Made by a program: the position numbers and the translations under genes
Assembly: GCA_013391845.1 (NCBI GenBank)
Contig: CP058414.1
Location: forward strand, 2,590,501 to 2,654,500
DNA from: Pseudoalteromonas shioyasakiensis
Lineage (GTDB): Bacteria; Pseudomonadota; Gammaproteobacteria; Enterobacterales; Alteromonadaceae
Length of the DNA stretch: 64,000 nucleotides
Reading direction: 5' to 3'
The notes under the pieces: generated by a model
The model's database searches: none
What the model was told of the DNA's origin: nothing
What the model saw: only the letters and a program-made list of their open reading frames with translations
Part shown: one piece after another, positions 8,437 to 17,163 of the stretch
How the letters are laid out: every line of letters starts with the position of its first letter
Numbering within the stretch: the first letter of the stretch is position 1

Positions 8437-10212
8437 ATGAAGGCGAACTACGGACCAGAAATACGCAAAAAAGCACAAGACTTGTATGTGGTTGAAGGCT
8501 ACACGGTGGATGAAATTGCCGAGCTGGATGACATGCCAAGTGCGCGTAGTGTTCGCCGCTGGGCTGAAGCTGGTAAATGGGAAGATATGTGCCCAAGTTA
8601 CAATGCTGAAATGGCATATAGTAAGCGCATTAATTTATTGGCCGACAAAGAAAATAAAACCGATGCGGATTACAAAGAGCTCGACTTTTGTACCCGTCAG
8701 CTTTGCGCACTGAATAAAAGTAAACTTGCCCCTGCACCTAAACAACGTGCCAGCAATGATGACTCACCTAGTCATCAAGGTAATAACGGCAACAATAAAA
8801 AATCGAAGAAGAAAAAGAAAAACGATTGCTCCGGCATTACCGTTGATATGCTCAACGAGCTTAAAGACAAGTTACTTTACCCACACCAAAAACATTGGTT
8901 CGACAACCAAGACTATCGTAGCCGGTTTATCTTAAAGCCGCGTCAAATTGGGGCAACGTTCTACTTTGCATTTGAAGCATTCTACGATGCAGTGGTAAAC
9001 GGCCGGAACAAGATTTTTATATCAGCGAGCCGCGACCAAGCCGAAGTATTTAAAGCCAATATTGTCGCGCTAGTGCGTGAACACTTTGATATTGAATTAA
9101 CCGGCTCACCCATGGTGTTAAACCTTAAAGGTGGTAAAACGGTTAAGCTTATTTTCAAATCGACCAACGCACGAACGGCCCAATCGGAAAGCGGCGACTT
9201 ATACATAGATGAAGTGTTTTGGATACCTAAATACAAAACATTACGCGGCCTTGCACAAGCAATGGCAACGCATAAGCATTTGCGTATTACCTATTTTAGT
9301 ACGCCTTCAGTTACCAGCCATGAAGCGTATGATCATTGGAATGGTAAGTGGTATCGCAAAACCAAAGCCTGTAATGATCCTGAGTTTGAAATTGATGTAA
9401 GCCACACAGCGCTGAAAGATGGCATGTTGTGTGATGACGGTATATGGCGCCAAATGCTCACCGTGCATGATGTGGTTAATTCAGGCTTTGACCGCATTGA
9501 TATTGACGTCCTTGAAAATGAATACAGCACTGACGAGTTTAATAACTTGTTTATGTGTAAGTTTATTGATGATGCACACAGCGCCTTTAATCTTAACCAA
9601 ATCATGGCCTGTGTTGGTGACTCAACCAAATGGGATGACTTTAATTTAGAATGGGAACGCCCGTTTGCCTTAAAACCAGTTGTCATTGGTTTTGACCCTG
9701 CCCGCTTTGGTGATAAAGCCAGTGTTGCCGTATTAAGCTGCCCGATGAAACCAGGTGAAAAGTTCCGTCTGCTTGAAGCAATTGATTTAAGCGGTAATGA
9801 CTTTGAAGCCATGGCCGCAGAAATAAAACTGCTTACCGAAAAATACAACGTGCAACATATTGGCGTTGATACCACCGGCATTGGTTATGGCGTGTGGGAA
9901 ATGATCACTAAGTTTTTCCCTAACGCTGAGCCTATTCATTACAACCCAATAATTAAAAACCAACTGGTTATTAAGGCTATTAACGTCATTAAAAACCGCC
10001 GTTTTGAGTTCGATGAAGACGCAGTAAACATTGCCAGCTCGTTTATTAATATTCGTCGTAAAGTCTCTGGCGACCAAATCACCTACGCCACAAACCGCAC
10101 AGCCACCACAGGCCATGCCGATATTGCTTGGGCAATTATGCATGCTATGAAATTTGAACCATTGGACGGCAATGCCCACAGCCGCCAAACCTCTGTAGGA
10201 ATTGCAGCTTAA
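8437..10212 (+). CDS. Terminase large subunit (ATPase/nuclease) gpP-like
   Basis: This 591-residue protein is the packaging motor. Residues 10-45 form an HTH domain (VDEIAEL...ARSVRRWA). A basic linker follows (about 98-130). The ATPase has a Walker A variant LKPRQIGAT at 166-174 and Walker B LYIDE at 255-259. The RNase H-like nuclease has GFDPARFGDKAS near residue 419. It is transcribed away from gpO, as in P2, and its stop overlaps the portal start. Confidence 0.92.
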   Translation: MKANYGPEIRKKAQDLYVVEGYTVDEIAELDDMPSARSVRRWAEAGKWEDMCPSYNAEMAYSKRINLLADKENKTDADYKELDFCTRQLCALNKSKLAPAPKQRASNDDSPSHQGNNGNNKKSKKKKKNDCSGITVDMLNELKDKLLYPHQKHWFDNQDYRSRFILKPRQIGATFYFAFEAFYDAVVNGRNKIFISASRDQAEVFKANIVALVREHFDIELTGSPMVLNLKGGKTVKLIFKSTNARTAQSESGDLYIDEVFWIPKYKTLRGLAQAMATHKHLRITYFSTPSVTSHEAYDHWNGKWYRKTKACNDPEFEIDVSHTALKDGMLCDDGIWRQMLTVHDVVNSGFDRIDIDVLENEYSTDEFNNLFMCKFIDDAHSAFNLNQIMACVGDSTKWDDFNLEWERPFALKPVVIGFDPARFGDKASVAVLSCPMKPGEKFRLLEAIDLSGNDFEAMAAEIKLLTEKYNVQHIGVDTTGIGYGVWEMITKFFPNAEPIHYNPIIKNQLVIKAINVIKNRRFEFDEDAVNIASSFINIRRKVSGDQITYATNRTATTGHADIAWAIMHAMKFEPLDGNAHSRQTSVGIAA

Positions 10213-11279
10213 TGAGTAAACCACGATTACAAGTGAGTAACGGCCAAATGCCGAACTACAACCAACGAACAGCCGTAACCGATACATTTAGTTTTGGTGA
10301 TCCTGAGCCGTGCTTAGACAACCGGCTAACCGATTACATTGGTGTATTTAGTGACAGCAACGGCGTTTATGCACCGCCTATTAGCTTGCAAGGTTTAGTG
10401 AAGCTTTTACGTGTTAATGCCCAGCACGGGCCAATACTCTACTTTAAGCGCAACATGATCTTAAAGTGGTATAAACCAAACCCGCTTTTGAGCCATCAAG
10501 CACTTAGCAAATTCGCATTTGATTTGTTGTGGAGTGGTAACGCCTATTTACAGATTATTCGTAATGCGTTTGGGCAAATCATTAAACTGCGTCATTTACC
10601 TGCACTTACTATGCGTTATACCAATACGCGCGGTGTGTATGCCCAACTGAGTAACCGCACTCACCAGCCTATTTATTTTAAATCTGGTGAAGTGATTCAC
10701 GTAAAAGAATATGACCCAGCCCAGGGTATTTATGGCATACCGCAATACTATGGCGGTATTCAGTCGGCGTTACTCAATGAAGATGCCACACTATTTCGCC
10801 GCCGTTATTACAAGAACGGTGCACACATGGGCTTTATCTTCTCCATGGCAGATCCGAACTTAAGCCAAGAAGATGAAAATGCACTTAAGAAAGCCATCCA
10901 AGATAGTAAAGGTGTGGGCAACTTTAGAAGTATGTTTCTTAACTTCCGTAGTCAGAAAACCGATGCCGAAAAGGCGATAAAGATAACACCTGTCGGTGAT
11001 ATATCCACCAAAGACGAATTTGAACGCATTAAAAAAATAACCTTAAACGACATGCTCAGCATGCACCGTGCACAAGAAGCACTTAGCGGCCAATCGTCAG
11101 GTGATAGCCCGGGCTTTGGTGATTTAGACAAGATCACTCGCGCTTATTACAACAACGAAGTGGTGCCACTTCAACAAGACGTACTGGGTATTAACAACTA
11201 CTTACCCGCTGCACAGCACATTCAATTTAAAGAGCCTGAGTATTCAGACTTAAACCCGACTGTTAAGGAAAGCGCATGA
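10212..11279 (+). CDS. Portal protein gpQ-like
   Basis: This 355-residue protein matches the PBSX/P2 portal family (PF04860). Cues are LLWSGNAYLQIIRN, the KSGEVIHVKEYDPAQGIYGIP segment and YYKNGAHMGFIF. It forms the dodecameric ring at the capsid vertex through which DNA enters. It overlaps the terminase stop by one base and the next gene by 4 bases, so the block P, Q and two holin-like genes is one tightly coupled operon. Confidence 0.9.
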   Translation: MSKPRLQVSNGQMPNYNQRTAVTDTFSFGDPEPCLDNRLTDYIGVFSDSNGVYAPPISLQGLVKLLRVNAQHGPILYFKRNMILKWYKPNPLLSHQALSKFAFDLLWSGNAYLQIIRNAFGQIIKLRHLPALTMRYTNTRGVYAQLSNRTHQPIYFKSGEVIHVKEYDPAQGIYGIPQYYGGIQSALLNEDATLFRRRYYKNGAHMGFIFSMADPNLSQEDENALKKAIQDSKGVGNFRSMFLNFRSQKTDAEKAIKITPVGDISTKDEFERIKKITLNDMLSMHRAQEALSGQSSGDSPGFGDLDKITRAYYNNEVVPLQQDVLGINNYLPAAQHIQFKEPEYSDLNPTVKESA

Positions 11280-11602
11280 GCTGGATAGATATTTCAGAAT
11301 TTATTAAACAATGGGGGCAATTACTTATGTTGAGTTTTTTAGCAGCCACTATTCAAATGTATTTAAGCAAAAAACAATTTACGTTTTTTCATTACTTAAT
11401 GAGCGTGCTGATTGCGATTTTTGCGGCCTATTTAGCCGCGATGTTTTGCGAGTGGCGTGGTTTTGATGAAAGTTTAAAAACGGGTGTCATTGGTGTAACA
11501 GCCTACGCCGCCCCACACTTATTAGAAGGGCTCGACAAAGTGATCAAGTCATTCAGTAAAGACCCGAAAGCCTTTATTAAATTAATTAGGGGGATCAAAT
11601 AA
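11276..11602 (+). CDS. Phage holin, LydA-like family
   Basis: This 108-residue protein has three likely membrane segments: about 14-30, 38-58 and 66-85. It ends in a basic tail (DKVIKSFSKDPKAFIKLIRG). Size, topology and the SKKQFTFFHYLMSVLIAIFAAYLAAMF stretch (about 31-57) fit the LydA/Phage_holin_3_3 type. It would make inner membrane lesions at the end of the lytic cycle. It overlaps the portal gene (ATGA) and the next gene (TAATG). Placement after the portal gene differs from P2. Confidence 0.65.
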   Translation: MSWIDISEFIKQWGQLLMLSFLAATIQMYLSKKQFTFFHYLMSVLIAIFAAYLAAMFCEWRGFDESLKTGVIGVTAYAAPHLLEGLDKVIKSFSKDPKAFIKLIRGIK

Positions 11603-12054
11603 TGGGCTGGTTAAAAACACTCATTTCATTTATTACAGACCCAATTGCCGACTTAACCGGCGGCTATGTAGAGCGTAAACGCATTGCCGCTGAAATGGCC
11701 GCTGATGTAGCGCGTGCTGAAAACAATTTTAAAATTGCTCAGTTTGAAGGAAAGGCAAAGCGCTGTATGCAAGCAGAGCAAAACGACGCTGACTATGACT
11801 TACTTGTTCTTAAGAACCGCGACAAAACCATAATGGATGAAGTGATTATTTTATTCTTTTTGGGGTTGTTCATCTGTCACTTTATACCTGCTATGCAGCC
11901 GTACATGGCTGAAGGCTGGAAAGCGATGGGCTATAAAGGTGCGCCCTGGTACTTTGAGTTTGTGATTGTGGGGATTGCCGTTTCAACGCTTGGGTTAATG
12001 CGGTTGTTTAGGGCATTTTGGCGAAGCAGAGACAATAAAAAAAGCGCTAGTTAG
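11602..12054 (+). CDS. Holin-like membrane protein (3TM / GTA-holin type)
   Basis: This 150-residue protein has an Ala/Glu-rich amphipathic N-terminal half (about 25-80, possible coiled coil) and two or three membrane segments in the C-terminal half (about 82-98 and 118-140). Between them lies a GAPWYFEF loop. That layout, with an acidic helix then P-W-Y before the last membrane span, resembles the 3TM holin family (PF11351). It is probably a partner or regulator of the preceding holin; a spanin-like role is less likely because no signal peptide or lipobox is seen. Confidence 0.5.
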   Translation: MGWLKTLISFITDPIADLTGGYVERKRIAAEMAADVARAENNFKIAQFEGKAKRCMQAEQNDADYDLLVLKNRDKTIMDEVIILFFLGLFICHFIPAMQPYMAEGWKAMGYKGAPWYFEFVIVGIAVSTLGLMRLFRAFWRSRDNKKSAS

Positions 12055-12067
12055 GAGCTAGCGCTTT
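12041..12067. terminator. Bidirectional terminator between holin-like gene and a minus-strand gene
   Basis: Arms AAAGCGCTAG and CTAGCGCTTT enclose a 7-base loop. On the minus strand the hairpin is followed by a T-run, ending the gene at 12071-12406; on the plus strand it overlaps the last codons of the holin-like gene. Confidence 0.7.
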
Positions 12068-12070
12068 GAG

Positions 12071-12406
12071 TCAACAAATAAAATATTTGCCTTTCGGCTT
12101 GGTACTATGCAAAAAAGATTCTATTTCTGATTTCAGAACTTCAACGATGTTACTAATAAAAGTAGGTTGTTCGTCTTTAGAGTCTAAGTATCTTAGAATT
12201 TCTACCTGGTACTTAATTGAGGACTCGATCGAATATCTTACTGGATAGAATATTTTAAATTGCTGACGTGACACAACATGGTGTTGATTTTCAAAGTTAA
12301 TGTTGAAGACGAGATGGCGGTCTTGTTCTTCTATGTAAGAACAACTACCTTTATCTTCAATGCATTGGAGGATAATATTTTTAATAAATATATCAAATTC
12401 GTTCAT
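12071..12406 (-). CDS. Hypothetical phage protein
   Basis: This 111-residue protein is not recognised. Its ATG is preceded by AGGGAAT, a good ribosome site, and it ends just before an intrinsic terminator, so it looks like a real single-gene unit. It is acidic to neutral and mostly helical in the second half (IESSIKYQVEILRYLD, VEVLKSEIESFL). No membrane segment or known motif is seen. Its place beside the putative packaging region, antisense to the late block, fits a small lysogenic or early accessory gene. Confidence 0.5.
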   Translation of the reverse strand: MNEFDIFIKNIILQCIEDKGSCSYIEEQDRHLVFNINFENQHHVVSRQQFKIFYPVRYSIESSIKYQVEILRYLDSKDEQPTFISNIVEVLKSEIESFLHSTKPKGKYFIC

Positions 12407-12716
12407 CTTATTCCCTTAACTCTAAACCATAAACCCATCCTTTAAGTTTATTTTTGGAATGTATCAGAAACTCTAAAAAATTCCAAGACAGTTGTTCCTT
12501 TTTTAAATATTTTATTGTCATTTTTTGTCAAAACTTGTCATATTTTGACATTCAGATCTTTTTGAAGAAGCTCTCAGATCCTTTTTTTACGAGCTCTAGG
12601 AAATGATTCCTTGTCAAAAAGATTGTCAATTTGACGCACTTTTTGCACGAAAGCGGAAGGCGAGGAGGAGTGAATTTTTCAGCCTTTGAGTTCTATGCTA
12701 GCAGTAGGATGGTTAT
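12407..12716. other. Gene-free region with phased TTGTCA repeats; candidate packaging (cos) or control region
   Basis: I see no gene here. TTGTCA occurs at 12515, 12525 and 12535 and TTGACA at 12545, spaced exactly 10 bases on one helical face. TTGTCA recurs at 12611 and 12623, and TTGAC at 12631. At 12659 stands GGCGAGGAGGAG, close to the start of the P2 cohesive end (GGCGAGGCGGGG), but in the orientation opposite to that expected from the gene order. Synteny places cos between the portal and A genes. The region may hold the terminase binding and cutting sites; this is inference. Confidence 0.4.
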
Positions 12717-12752
12717 TTGTCAGACAAACAAACACTGTATATAATCACAGTT
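12717..12752 (+). promoter_or_regulatory. Sigma70-type promoter overlapped by a LexA (SOS) box, driving the Ogr-like gene
   Basis: TTGTCA (12717-12722), a 17-base spacer and TATAAT (12740-12745) make a near-consensus promoter. CTGT-N8-ACAG at 12735-12750 is a perfect gammaproteobacterial LexA core and covers the -10. LexA binding would block the promoter until DNA damage. Confidence 0.8.
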
Positions 12753-12782
12753 ATTGTTTTGTTAATTTATATTGGTGTGGCT

Positions 12783-13025
12783 ATGCGGGTAACGTGTCCG
12801 AACTGTGGAAGTAAAGCGACTATTTCATCAAGAGAAAATCAATCAACCCATGTAGCTGATCTCTATATATCATGTACTGATGTTAAAAACTGTGGGGCAA
12901 CGTTTGTTAGTACATTAGCATTTAAACATTACTTAAACCCACCACGCCAAACAACTGCGCAACTTGCAGCATCATTAATAAATAAACTACCAAAAGAAGA
13001 GCAGCTAAGTTTGATGGGGTTCTAA
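12783..13025 (+). CDS. Ogr/Delta-like zinc-finger late transcription activator
   Basis: This 80-residue protein starts MRVTCPNCGSKA and has the four-cysteine pattern C-x2-C ... C-x4-C (CPNC, then SCTDVKNC) followed by GATFV, matching the Ogr_Delta family (PF04606). In P2-type phages these proteins bind upstream of late promoters and contact RNA polymerase alpha. I start at 12783; an in-frame TTG at 12717 would add a hydrophobic leader, but it coincides with the -35 box, so it is rejected. It would switch on the divergent head operons and the tail operon. Its own promoter carries a LexA box, so late transcription should respond directly to SOS. Confidence 0.85.
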   Translation: MRVTCPNCGSKATISSRENQSTHVADLYISCTDVKNCGATFVSTLAFKHYLNPPRQTTAQLAASLINKLPKEEQLSLMGF

Positions 13026-13372
13026 AAACCGAATAACTTTTTATAAAAAATAGAACGACTTAAGTAGATACCAAAATAAGCCAATAACAAAAAAAGTATA
13101 TTTGAAACAACGAAAGCATTTGATTCCAAAGCAACCCCATGTACGAGTCTACCTCTTGGTTGTGAAGCCTCTATAAACGTCTGAAAACTAAACCCGTAGT
13201 AGCCTAATAGCATAATAATCACAATTACCATGGAAAGTATGGCTATAAAGTCACCATCTGGTTTACGAAAGAAAATGATCGAGGAAAGGTAGATTAAAAG
13301 AAATGTAGCGATGCCAGAAAATAAACCCAAAAGAGAACCCGCTGAAACTAAAGAAATCCATTCAATTAGCAT
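13022..13372 (-). CDS. Small integral membrane protein, unknown function
   Basis: This 116-residue protein has three or four membrane segments: about 8-28 (SAGSLLGLFSGIATFLLIYL), 42-62 (IAILSMVIVIIMLLGYYGF) and 88-110 (VVSNILFLLLAYFGIYLS). It converges with the Ogr-like gene and overlaps its end by 4 bases. It is not recognised. In P2 the stretch between A and cos carries lysogenic conversion genes (tin, old); a membrane protein in this place could act in superinfection exclusion, but no motif supports that directly. Confidence 0.5.
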   Translation of the reverse strand: MLIEWISLVSAGSLLGLFSGIATFLLIYLSSIIFFRKPDGDFIAILSMVIVIIMLLGYYGFSFQTFIEASQPRGRLVHGVALESNAFVVSNILFLLLAYFGIYLSRSIFYKKLFGF

Positions 13373-13464
13373 AGTAGTACATTTAGCCTATAGTAGTATT
13401 ATAAAACAATCCTCGTAAGTAGAGATTATCCCACAAGACTCAGCAACGCAAGATAGTTTATTAC

Positions 13465-14511
13465 CTAATACTCAACGCGATTTTTACCTTCTTCTTTCGC
13501 TTTATATAGCTGTTTATCAGCTTGTTTTATCACATCTTTGATAGATGTTCTTTTGTCTAATTCAACCAAACCTGCACTAAATGTGAAATTCAAAGCTTTA
13601 ATGCCATGATTAATCAATATATTCTTTACTGCACTCTGCAACCTAACTAAAGCATTATTAGCACCCATAAGGCCTACGCCTTGAAACACCACAAGAAACT
13701 CTTCACCCCCGAAGCGAAAAATTAAATCTTCTCGTCGGAGGGTTGTCTGCGCTATTTTGGTGAAACTTTTCAATACTTTATCGCCCGCTTGGTGTCCATA
13801 CGTATCATTTATTGATTTAAAATTATCGAAATCAATAAAACCAATAGTTATAGGCAAGTTTTTGCGTTCATGGAGACTTATAGTCTTCTCAATAGTGTCA
13901 AAAAAATATCGACGGTTATAAACACCAGTTAACTCATCGTGAAACACTAGGTTAACGAGCCTTTCTTCTAACTTAGCTTGTTTTTGGGCCATAAACCGAT
14001 AAGTGCAACAATCTGCGATCAGCTCAGCAAAATAAACCTCATAGCTATTCCACTCTCTGAAATTGACTTTTTGTTCAAAACAAACAACTCCAATTGGACT
14101 ACCCTCACTAAAGATAATTGTATCTAGCATAGACTTGATATTTTCTATTTTTAAATATGTTTCGGTGAAGTCGATTGTTCTATGATCAGTGAGCGCATTA
14201 TTGGCTACAATAGGGGTTCCGAACTCTATTGCTTCGAAATAGCGCGGGTAATCACTCTTAGTTAAATGTGGTAGTTCGTTAGGAGTATCATTGACTCCCC
14301 AGTCTGTATTTGCAACGCACTCTAAAATATTATTAGGTTCAGATTTTAATAACCAAACTGAAATACGACTTACATCCAAAGTTTCAAGTGAATCCTGCAA
14401 AACTTGCCACATAAACACTTGAACTGGTGCACTAAGATCAACTTTCATTGATGAATGCCGCCTAATTAAATTGGAATTTACTAAGATTTTATCTTTATTA
14501 TCCAAGAGCAA
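13465..14511 (-). CDS. GAF-GGDEF diguanylate cyclase carried by the prophage
   Basis: The protein has about 348 residues. A GAF-like sensor domain spans about 28-175. A GGDEF domain spans about 185-348, with HDELTGVYNRR at 191-201, the active-site GGEEF at 268-272 and an RxxD inhibitory site (R259, D262) five residues before it. All catalytic cues are intact, so it should make cyclic di-GMP. No signal peptide or membrane segment is seen, so it is cytoplasmic. The start is uncertain: TTG codons at 14511 and 14505 follow AAGGA, and an ATG lies at 14448. It occupies the P2 tin/old-type accessory locus. Confidence 0.85.
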   Translation of the reverse strand: MLLDNKDKILVNSNLIRRHSSMKVDLSAPVQVFMWQVLQDSLETLDVSRISVWLLKSEPNNILECVANTDWGVNDTPNELPHLTKSDYPRYFEAIEFGTPIVANNALTDHRTIDFTETYLKIENIKSMLDTIIFSEGSPIGVVCFEQKVNFREWNSYEVYFAELIADCCTYRFMAQKQAKLEERLVNLVFHDELTGVYNRRYFFDTIEKTISLHERKNLPITIGFIDFDNFKSINDTYGHQAGDKVLKSFTKIAQTTLRREDLIFRFGGEEFLVVFQGVGLMGANNALVRLQSAVKNILINHGIKALNFTFSAGLVELDKRTSIKDVIKQADKQLYKAKEEGKNRVEY

Positions 14512-14731
14512 TCCTTACAGCTAACAATAGTACTCTTCTTAAATATAGAACTTACCACACGTAATTTAAAATAATATAAATAATTCCTGAAAGCCCAAAG
14601 TCGAATTAGCATTCAAATATACTATAGCTCCAAAGATAGGCTTCAGTTCATTAAGTAAACGACTTTATCCTGAAGGTCCACTTTTGACATCAAAAGCTAT
14701 TTTCTATCAGATTTAATGAATGCTTATTCAA
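14512..14731. other. AT-rich intergenic gap between replication gene A and the cyclase gene
   Basis: I see no open frame of note and no strong terminator. The stretch probably holds the promoter for the cyclase gene on the minus strand, since that gene is 220 bases from gene A and has its own lower-G+C composition. Confidence 0.3.
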
Positions 14732-17161
14732 TTAATCCATTAACTGTAATCGCCACCAATCGTTCTCGTTATTTGCTGACACTTGTCCTTCATCAACTAA
14801 TACAGCTAAATCCCAATCCCCTATTGTAGTAAGTCCTTTATCATGCTTTGTTGCAATCAATGAATCACGTCCATCATTCTCGGCAAATGTGTATGCAAGC
14901 TCTATTAACTCTTTTGCTTGTTGTCTATGTGTATCGGTTACATGCCAACTACCCGATTTTTGGGCGAGTGTTTTCGCTCGATATTCAATAGCGAGTCGTT
15001 TTTCATGTTTTTGTTGGGCTGCTTCGTCCAGAACCTGCAACTGACCATCCCTTATTTGGTAAATTTGGTCGTTACGCCTGATCCTTTTGCCCGAAATTAG
15101 ATCCTTTTTAACCTGATCAATCTCTTTTTTGTCATAGCCTACCATATCAAGTAATAACTCATCCCTAGAGCCCGTGGCTATGGGCGTACAGTTATTACCA
15201 CTAGTCCAAGATAGGTCGGCTGCGCCGACGTTGGTGTTGCCCTTAGCTGCGGTTTTCTCTGCTGTACCTTTGAGTTGCCTGGTCCACTCGACTAATCGAG
15301 TTATTAACTGGTTATTGTTTATAGTGCGGTAAACGCCTTTGATGCGTTTCACCAATTCTGCGTAGTCATTACCTTGTGGGGTTTCTTCGTAATGGGTTTT
15401 AAAGTTTGCATAGCGGCCAATACACATACCACCCTGCAGCTTTACGTATTCTTTCCAGTTTGCTGCATCAGCTGCTTGGCGTATTGGCTCAAACTCGTCA
15501 TCATCAAGTGCTTTACGCATACGGCGTAGCTCTCGATAAACCGTAACACTAGGCGACCCTTGAAACTGAAACTGGCGGATATTCCACGTACTTGCCCAGG
15601 CTAAAACAGGGTTAACCTGGCTTGTTAAGCTTTCACCCGTTTCAGCGTCTTCATGATCAGTGACACCATAACCATCAATGTTTTTACTGATGTACTTAGC
15701 AATATAGCTTGCAGCACTACCCTTGTTTTTATCCATGATCACAGCATCAAAACGCGGGGAAAAAGTGCGATAAAACTTGCTTGGCTCTTTGGCCTTTTTG
15801 CCTTGGCTTTTTTTAAAGCCCCACTCTTGGCGCTTTTGCTTATAAATCTTAAATAAACGGGCTTTCTCTGTATTAGCACGATAAGGAACACACGCTTCAA
15901 CAAACTTCAGGTGAGTGCCCTCTTTATCTACATTCACCCATTTATTAAATACTTTGGCTCGGGTTAACTCAGGGCCGTAACGGTTATAGAGCTCGGTTTT
16001 ATCTTCTTGAATAAAGTACCAACGTAAAATTGCATTGATTTCTTGTACTTTGTTTTTAGGCATGAAAAGCATCATGTGCCAATGCGGGCAACCATCTGCA
16101 TGGGGTTCAACTACACGTACACCAAAGTATTTAAGGTCACGGCGGTTCAATTTAGAACGGGCTCTTGCCCAGGTACGAGTCAAATAGCTTTGTGCATCTT
16201 TGGGGGTTGTGCCCTGCCAATGGGCTGAATTTGCATGGTACTTTGCAGGACAAGTAATTGTATAAAATACGCCTACATAACCCATTTCGTCAGCGAGCTC
16301 TTCAGTCTCACGAATACGCAACATTAATTCATTACGGCGGTTCGCTGGGTTTGCAATCCCACTTTTAACCGCTTCAATTAGGTCAATTACATCTCCGTCA
16401 CTACTCTGCAACTCCATCATTTCAAGAAACTGACGCCCGCTTGCTTGTGCAAAGCTAAATTCACGTTGCGCTTGCTTAGATGAGTACGGGCTAATACCAC
16501 GGCGTTTAAACTTGTTGTTTTTCTTGTCGTGGTAAAGGTCTTTACCCACCTGCCCTGTGGCTATTTCTAATAGCTCTATAAATTGTCGGCGTAGAGTTTT
16601 TAATTGACGAGCCCACCACTTATCACACTGCATTTTAAGTAAGGCAATTTCAAAACATTCACTGGGTAAGTCATCATCACGCATGGCATAAAATGGCACG
16701 TTTACACCAATCGCTTTTGCATTTTCTGCCACGGCTTCATAGGTAAACCTGAGTATTTGCTCATAACCCAGTGTTTGGTGTTCTTCACTTACATCAATAG
16801 CAATTTGCACACACTCAATTGCCAAATCACCGGCATGCTTTTTTGTTTTCTCAACACTACTCAAAATATGCCAAGGTAATGGCATATTTTGAGTAATACT
16901 GAACAACACGCCAAAGCGTGGCTTTAATCTGTTTATAGTGCGGCGCAACCATTTATTAGCCCGGTACTCACTCCCCGCTTTCTTTTGGTTATATCGGTCA
17001 ATGTATTTACGTGCTAGTCGGCTTTGTAATGGCACAGGCACATTTTGTAAGCCACGCGCTAAATAGTTGTGGTTGTCGATATCACTAATAGAAGAAATTA
17101 AACCCTTAGCTATGCTCGATAGTCTAAGGGTTTCTAAATCAAGAAGTTGATTTTTTAGCAT
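14732..17161 (-). CDS. Replication initiation endonuclease gpA-like (HUH, rolling circle)
   Basis: This 809-residue protein matches the phage GPA family (PF05840). The HUH metal motif is PHWHMMLF at 359-366 (H360, H362). Two tyrosines, Y486 and Y490 in SYIAKYISKN, form the two-Tyr active site expected for superfamily I Rep proteins such as P2 A. It would nick the origin and start rolling-circle replication; in P2 the origin lies inside the A gene, but I could not locate a nick site here. It is the last gene of the early operon, with 2 bases between it and the preceding gene. Confidence 0.9.
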   Translation of the reverse strand: MLKNQLLDLETLRLSSIAKGLISSISDIDNHNYLARGLQNVPVPLQSRLARKYIDRYNQKKAGSEYRANKWLRRTINRLKPRFGVLFSITQNMPLPWHILSSVEKTKKHAGDLAIECVQIAIDVSEEHQTLGYEQILRFTYEAVAENAKAIGVNVPFYAMRDDDLPSECFEIALLKMQCDKWWARQLKTLRRQFIELLEIATGQVGKDLYHDKKNNKFKRRGISPYSSKQAQREFSFAQASGRQFLEMMELQSSDGDVIDLIEAVKSGIANPANRRNELMLRIRETEELADEMGYVGVFYTITCPAKYHANSAHWQGTTPKDAQSYLTRTWARARSKLNRRDLKYFGVRVVEPHADGCPHWHMMLFMPKNKVQEINAILRWYFIQEDKTELYNRYGPELTRAKVFNKWVNVDKEGTHLKFVEACVPYRANTEKARLFKIYKQKRQEWGFKKSQGKKAKEPSKFYRTFSPRFDAVIMDKNKGSAASYIAKYISKNIDGYGVTDHEDAETGESLTSQVNPVLAWASTWNIRQFQFQGSPSVTVYRELRRMRKALDDDEFEPIRQAADAANWKEYVKLQGGMCIGRYANFKTHYEETPQGNDYAELVKRIKGVYRTINNNQLITRLVEWTRQLKGTAEKTAAKGNTNVGAADLSWTSGNNCTPIATGSRDELLLDMVGYDKKEIDQVKKDLISGKRIRRNDQIYQIRDGQLQVLDEAAQQKHEKRLAIEYRAKTLAQKSGSWHVTDTHRQQAKELIELAYTFAENDGRDSLIATKHDKGLTTIGDWDLAVLVDEGQVSANNENDWWRLQLMD

Positions 17162-17163
17162 TG

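Noticed and set aside
8242..8478. N-terminal extension of the capsid scaffold protein
   Set aside because: It crosses the start of the divergent terminase gene; the ATG at 8241 has a good ribosome site and matches the family start.
12670..12744. Small GTG-initiated frame of 24 codons after GGAGGA
   Set aside because: The ribosome site touches the start codon and the frame runs through the promoter of the next gene; the purine block is better seen as part of the packaging or control region.
12717..12782. In-frame TTG start that would give the Ogr-like protein a hydrophobic N-terminal leader
   Set aside because: The TTG is the -35 box of the promoter and the transcript would start after it; the family begins at the Met just before the first Cys pair.
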